Positions 62,170 through 64,000 of a DNA stretch of 64,000 bases are shown here, one piece after another (the first letter of the stretch is position 1; the number at the start of each line of letters is the position of its first letter). The DNA comes from Granulicella mallensis MP5ACTX8 (lineage in GTDB: Bacteria > Acidobacteriota > Terriglobia > Terriglobales > Acidobacteriaceae). The DNA lies in contig NC_016631.1 of the NCBI RefSeq assembly GCF_000178955.2, positions 992,001-1,056,000 of the forward strand, in the 5' to 3' direction. The notes under the pieces were generated by a model, which made no database searches, was not told the origin of the DNA, and was given only the letters and a program-made list of their open reading frames with translations. A program made the position numbers and the translations under genes.

Positions 62170-62443
62170 GCTTTGAAAGGGCGGGGCTTCAGCCCCGCCG
62201 ATGGGACAACCTCTTAAAGCGGCTTTAGCCGCGGAGGGGATGATGTCTATCCAGTCGGCGATCTGTCTCTTCGGCCTGCAGATTGAAGCCTGCCTTCTTC
62301 CGAGCAGAGACCATCGTAGGTGCCCTGCAAGAGCTCTTGCATACGGGAAGTGCGGCCCTGTTCCGGAATCGTTCCCTCGGCGGCTAAAGCCACTGTAGGC
62401 GGTGGGCTCTAATGGTTGGGCTGAAGCCCCGCCCCTTCAAAGC
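62170..62443. repeat. 274-bp palindromic element between hemD-like gene and nirA
   Basis: Outer arms 'GCTTTGAAAGGGCGGGGCTT' and 'CTGAAGCCCCGCCCCTTCAAAGC' with inner GCGGGGCTTCAGCCCCGC and AAGCGGCTTTAGCCGC palindromes and a matching GGCGGCTAAAGCC. Same general style as family C but different in sequence. No gene. Confidence 0.75.
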
Positions 62444-62494
62444 AAAGACATTGAATCCTTCTGTTTCCCCACAATTTCAAGCTCCATCTTGCAT

Positions 62495-62509
62495 TGGCAC
62501 CCGATTTGC
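62495..62509 (+). promoter_or_regulatory. Sigma-54-like promoter of nirA
   Basis: TGGCAC-N5-TTGC with GG (62496-62497) and GC (62508-62509) exactly ten bases apart, the -24/-12 signature. A sigma-70-like pair TTGCAT (62489-62494), 17 bases, TACACT (62512-62517) overlaps it, so the true sigma factor is open. Transcription would begin near 62521, leaving a leader of about 247 bases. Confidence 0.5.
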
Positions 62510-62523
62510 CCTACACTCTGCTC

Positions 62524-62578
62524 ATCGAGCCGTTCTTTAGGACCTCTCGATTCCGTTGCGGCACTCCGACGTGCCCGG
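62524..62578 (+). promoter_or_regulatory. Two tandem stem-loops at the start of the nirA leader
   Basis: First hairpin: ATCGAG (62524-62529) with CTCGAT (62546-62551), inner GTTC/GGAC. Second: GGCAC (62560-62564) with GTGCC (62571-62575), hexaloop TCCGAC, extended by TGC/GCA with a bulge. Paired hairpins with six-base loops are the RNA target of ANTAR proteins, but the expected A at loop position 1 is T here (G at position 4 is kept) and the first loop does not fit. A candidate only. Confidence 0.35.
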
Positions 62579-62630
62579 CACTTAGAACACCTCGTACATT
62601 CCAAGCTCCACGAAGAGCCTTGATCGTAAT

Positions 62631-62657
62631 CAGCAATCCCTAAAGGGATCTCTGCTG
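62631..62657 (+). promoter_or_regulatory. Hairpin in nirA leader
   Basis: CAGCAATCCC pairs with GGGAT and TGCTG around TAAA, with a CTC bulge. No T-run follows, so it is not an ordinary intrinsic terminator. A further small hairpin (62723-62742) lies close to the start codon. Confidence 0.35.
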
Positions 62658-62767
62658 TACGCACTCTGGCTTGCGCCTCTTTCCGTCGCCCTTCTCTGCG
62701 ACAGGAAGAACCGCATGAATACTCCGCGCCTTTGCGCACGGACGATCGCTTCACGAGGACCTTCGGT

Positions 62768-64000
62768 ATGGACACGAGCGCCATCGTCAATTCGGCTGAG
62801 TTCACCAGCGAGCAGAAGGAGTACCTTCAGGGCTTCTTCGCGGGAGTAGCCCAACGCGGCCTCGCCCCTTTCGTGGGCCACACTGCGGATGGCCGCATCA
62901 CCAGCGACCCGAATCAAGCCGCTGAGTCTCTCTGGTTCAATACCCCGGTTGAAGATCTCGCTCGCGAAGAACGCTGGAAGCATGAGCAGGATCCCTTCTC
63001 CCTCTGGGACAAGCTCCTGCAGTATGCGAACCGGAATGAGCCGCCTACTGACGACGATCGCTTCCGAATCAAATACTTCGGGCTCTTCTACGTCGCTCCC
63101 GCGCAGGACTCGTTTATGCTTCGCCTGCGTATCCCGGGCGGCATTCTCTTTACCCATCAACTCCGCGGGCTGGCCCAGATGGCCGAGGAGTGGGGCTCCG
63201 GCCGCGCGGACCTTACCACTCGCAGCAACCTGCAGATCCGTGAGTTTCAGCCCAAAGATATCGTTCGTGTGCTCAACCGTCTGCAGTCGCTCGGAATGAC
63301 CTCACGCGGCGCGGGCGCGGACAACATCCGCAACATCACCGCCTCGCCCACGACGGGCCTCGATCCGCAGGAGTTGCTGGACGTCGCTCCGCTGGCCGAC
63401 GCGATGCAGGCTTACATCTCGAACTCGCCGGACATGTACCTCCTGCCGCGCAAGTTCAATATCGCGTTCGATAATGGCGGGGCGATCTCCGTTGTTGCGG
63501 ACACCAACGATATCGGCTTCATCGCCGTCGAGGTCAGGGGAGACCAAAGCGTTCCGGCTGGTGTCTACTTCCGCGTGCTGCTCTGCGGCATCACCGGACA
63601 CCGCCAGTTTGCTACCGACTGCGGCCTGCTTTTGCGCCCCGATCAGACGGTAGCGGTTGCGGCTGCCATGGTCCGCGTCTTCACCCAGCACGGCGACCGT
63701 ACCGACCGTAAGGAGGCACGGCTGAAGTATCTGGTCGACCAGTGGGGCGTAGAAAAATTCCTCTCTGAGACAGAAAAGCTCCTCGCCTTTCCGCTCATCC
63801 ATGTTCCGGCCTCCGAGTGCGAACCACGTCGACCCATCGACCGCGCCGGCCACATCGGTGTCCACGCACAAGCACAGCCCGGGCTGTACTACATCGGCGT
63901 CTCCGTCCCGGTCGGCCAGCTTCCTGTCTCGCAGATGAAAGCCTTGGCCGATATCGCGGACCGCTACGGTAGCGGCGAGTTGCGTCTTACCGTTTGGCAG
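62768..64000 (+). CDS. nirA: NirA family ferredoxin-type nitrite/sulfite reductase, N-terminal part
   Basis: Partial: 411 codons, open through the right edge. ATG at 62768 with GAGG nine bases upstream. This siroheme/iron-sulfur enzyme reduces nitrite to ammonia (or sulfite to sulfide) with six electrons from ferredoxin or NADPH. The ferredoxin-like half-domain is present ('FMLRLRIPGGILFTHQLRGLAQMAEEWGSGRADLTTRSNLQIREF'), then the first siroheme-domain part ('GADNIRNITASPTTGLDPQELLDVAPLADAMQAYI', 'LPRKFNIAFDNGG') and the start of a second half-domain ('GLYYIGVSVPVGQLPVSQMKALADIADRYGSGELRLTVWQ'). The Cys cluster ligands lie beyond the edge. Nitrite is favoured because of the divergent HemD-GAF-ANTAR gene and the sigma-54-like promoter. 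Confidence 0.88.
   Translation, partial: MDTSAIVNSAEFTSEQKEYLQGFFAGVAQRGLAPFVGHTADGRITSDPNQAAESLWFNTPVEDLAREERWKHEQDPFSLWDKLLQYANRNEPPTDDDRFRIKYFGLFYVAPAQDSFMLRLRIPGGILFTHQLRGLAQMAEEWGSGRADLTTRSNLQIREFQPKDIVRVLNRLQSLGMTSRGAGADNIRNITASPTTGLDPQELLDVAPLADAMQAYISNSPDMYLLPRKFNIAFDNGGAISVVADTNDIGFIAVEVRGDQSVPAGVYFRVLLCGITGHRQFATDCGLLLRPDQTVAVAAAMVRVFTQHGDRTDRKEARLKYLVDQWGVEKFLSETEKLLAFPLIHVPASECEPRRPIDRAGHIGVHAQAQPGLYYIGVSVPVGQLPVSQMKALADIADRYGSGELRLTVWQ

Noticed and set aside
62565-62570. Hexaloop as a definite ANTAR target
   Set aside because: Loop TCCGAC has G at position 4 but lacks the conserved A at position 1, and the first hairpin's loop is not six bases; kept only as a weak candidate.

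Overview
The window looks like chromosome of an Acidobacteriota member of the Terriglobia (Acidobacteriaceae-like; family-level inference). The signs are three very large TonB-dependent receptors that begin with a carboxypeptidase-regulatory-like domain, an M56 peptidase fused to the acidobacterial TIGR03435 domain, many glycoside hydrolases, moderately high GC, and intergenic space packed with long palindromic repeats. No rRNA, tRNA, CRISPR array, transposase or phage gene was seen.

Layout. 1-2.3 kb: the 5' part of a GH97 glycosidase (minus strand, runs off the left edge) divergent from an aldose-epimerase-like gene, then a 420-bp repeat. 2.3-5.5 kb: a TetR-SDR-alcohol dehydrogenase-cupin cluster. 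5.5-7 kb: a nested palindrome and a secreted beta-propeller. 7.2-14.3 kb: an RND efflux operon (pump, adaptor, outer-membrane channel) divergent from a LysR gene. 14.3-15.9 kb: GH43. 16.4-20.4 kb: TonB receptor plus PepSY membrane protein. 20.5-25 kb: cyanase, NAD-formate dehydrogenase, LysR and an MFS carrier. 25.2-30.7 kb: PfkB kinase and GntR, divergent from a second TonB receptor. 31-34.3 kb: two small unknowns, a second PfkB kinase and a DUF481 outer-membrane protein. 34.4-35.9 kb: divergent TetR/SDR pair around a 28-bp perfect palindrome. 36.1-40.8 kb: CE15 glucuronoyl esterase directly followed by a GH106-type rhamnosidase. 41.3-43.6 kb: BlaI plus M56-TIGR03435. 44.4-59.9 kb: two LacI regulators and a probable galactomannan locus (TonB receptor, modular alpha-galactosidase-like lipoprotein, GH2 beta-mannosidase, GH36 alpha-galactosidase). 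60.3-64 kb: a HemD-GAF-ANTAR fusion divergent from nirA (nitrite reductase, runs off the right edge).

How it fits together. Most of the window serves plant-polymer use: glycans are captured by TonB receptors and cut by secreted or lipoprotein hydrolases under LacI and GntR control. A second theme is nitrogen and one-carbon use: cyanase, formate dehydrogenase and nitrite reductase. The most unusual item is the HemD-GAF-ANTAR protein beside nirA. It joins a siroheme-pathway fold to an RNA-binding antiterminator domain, and nirA has a sigma-54-like promoter followed by tandem stem-loops. At least six kinds of long inverted repeat fill the gaps and often abut stop codons.
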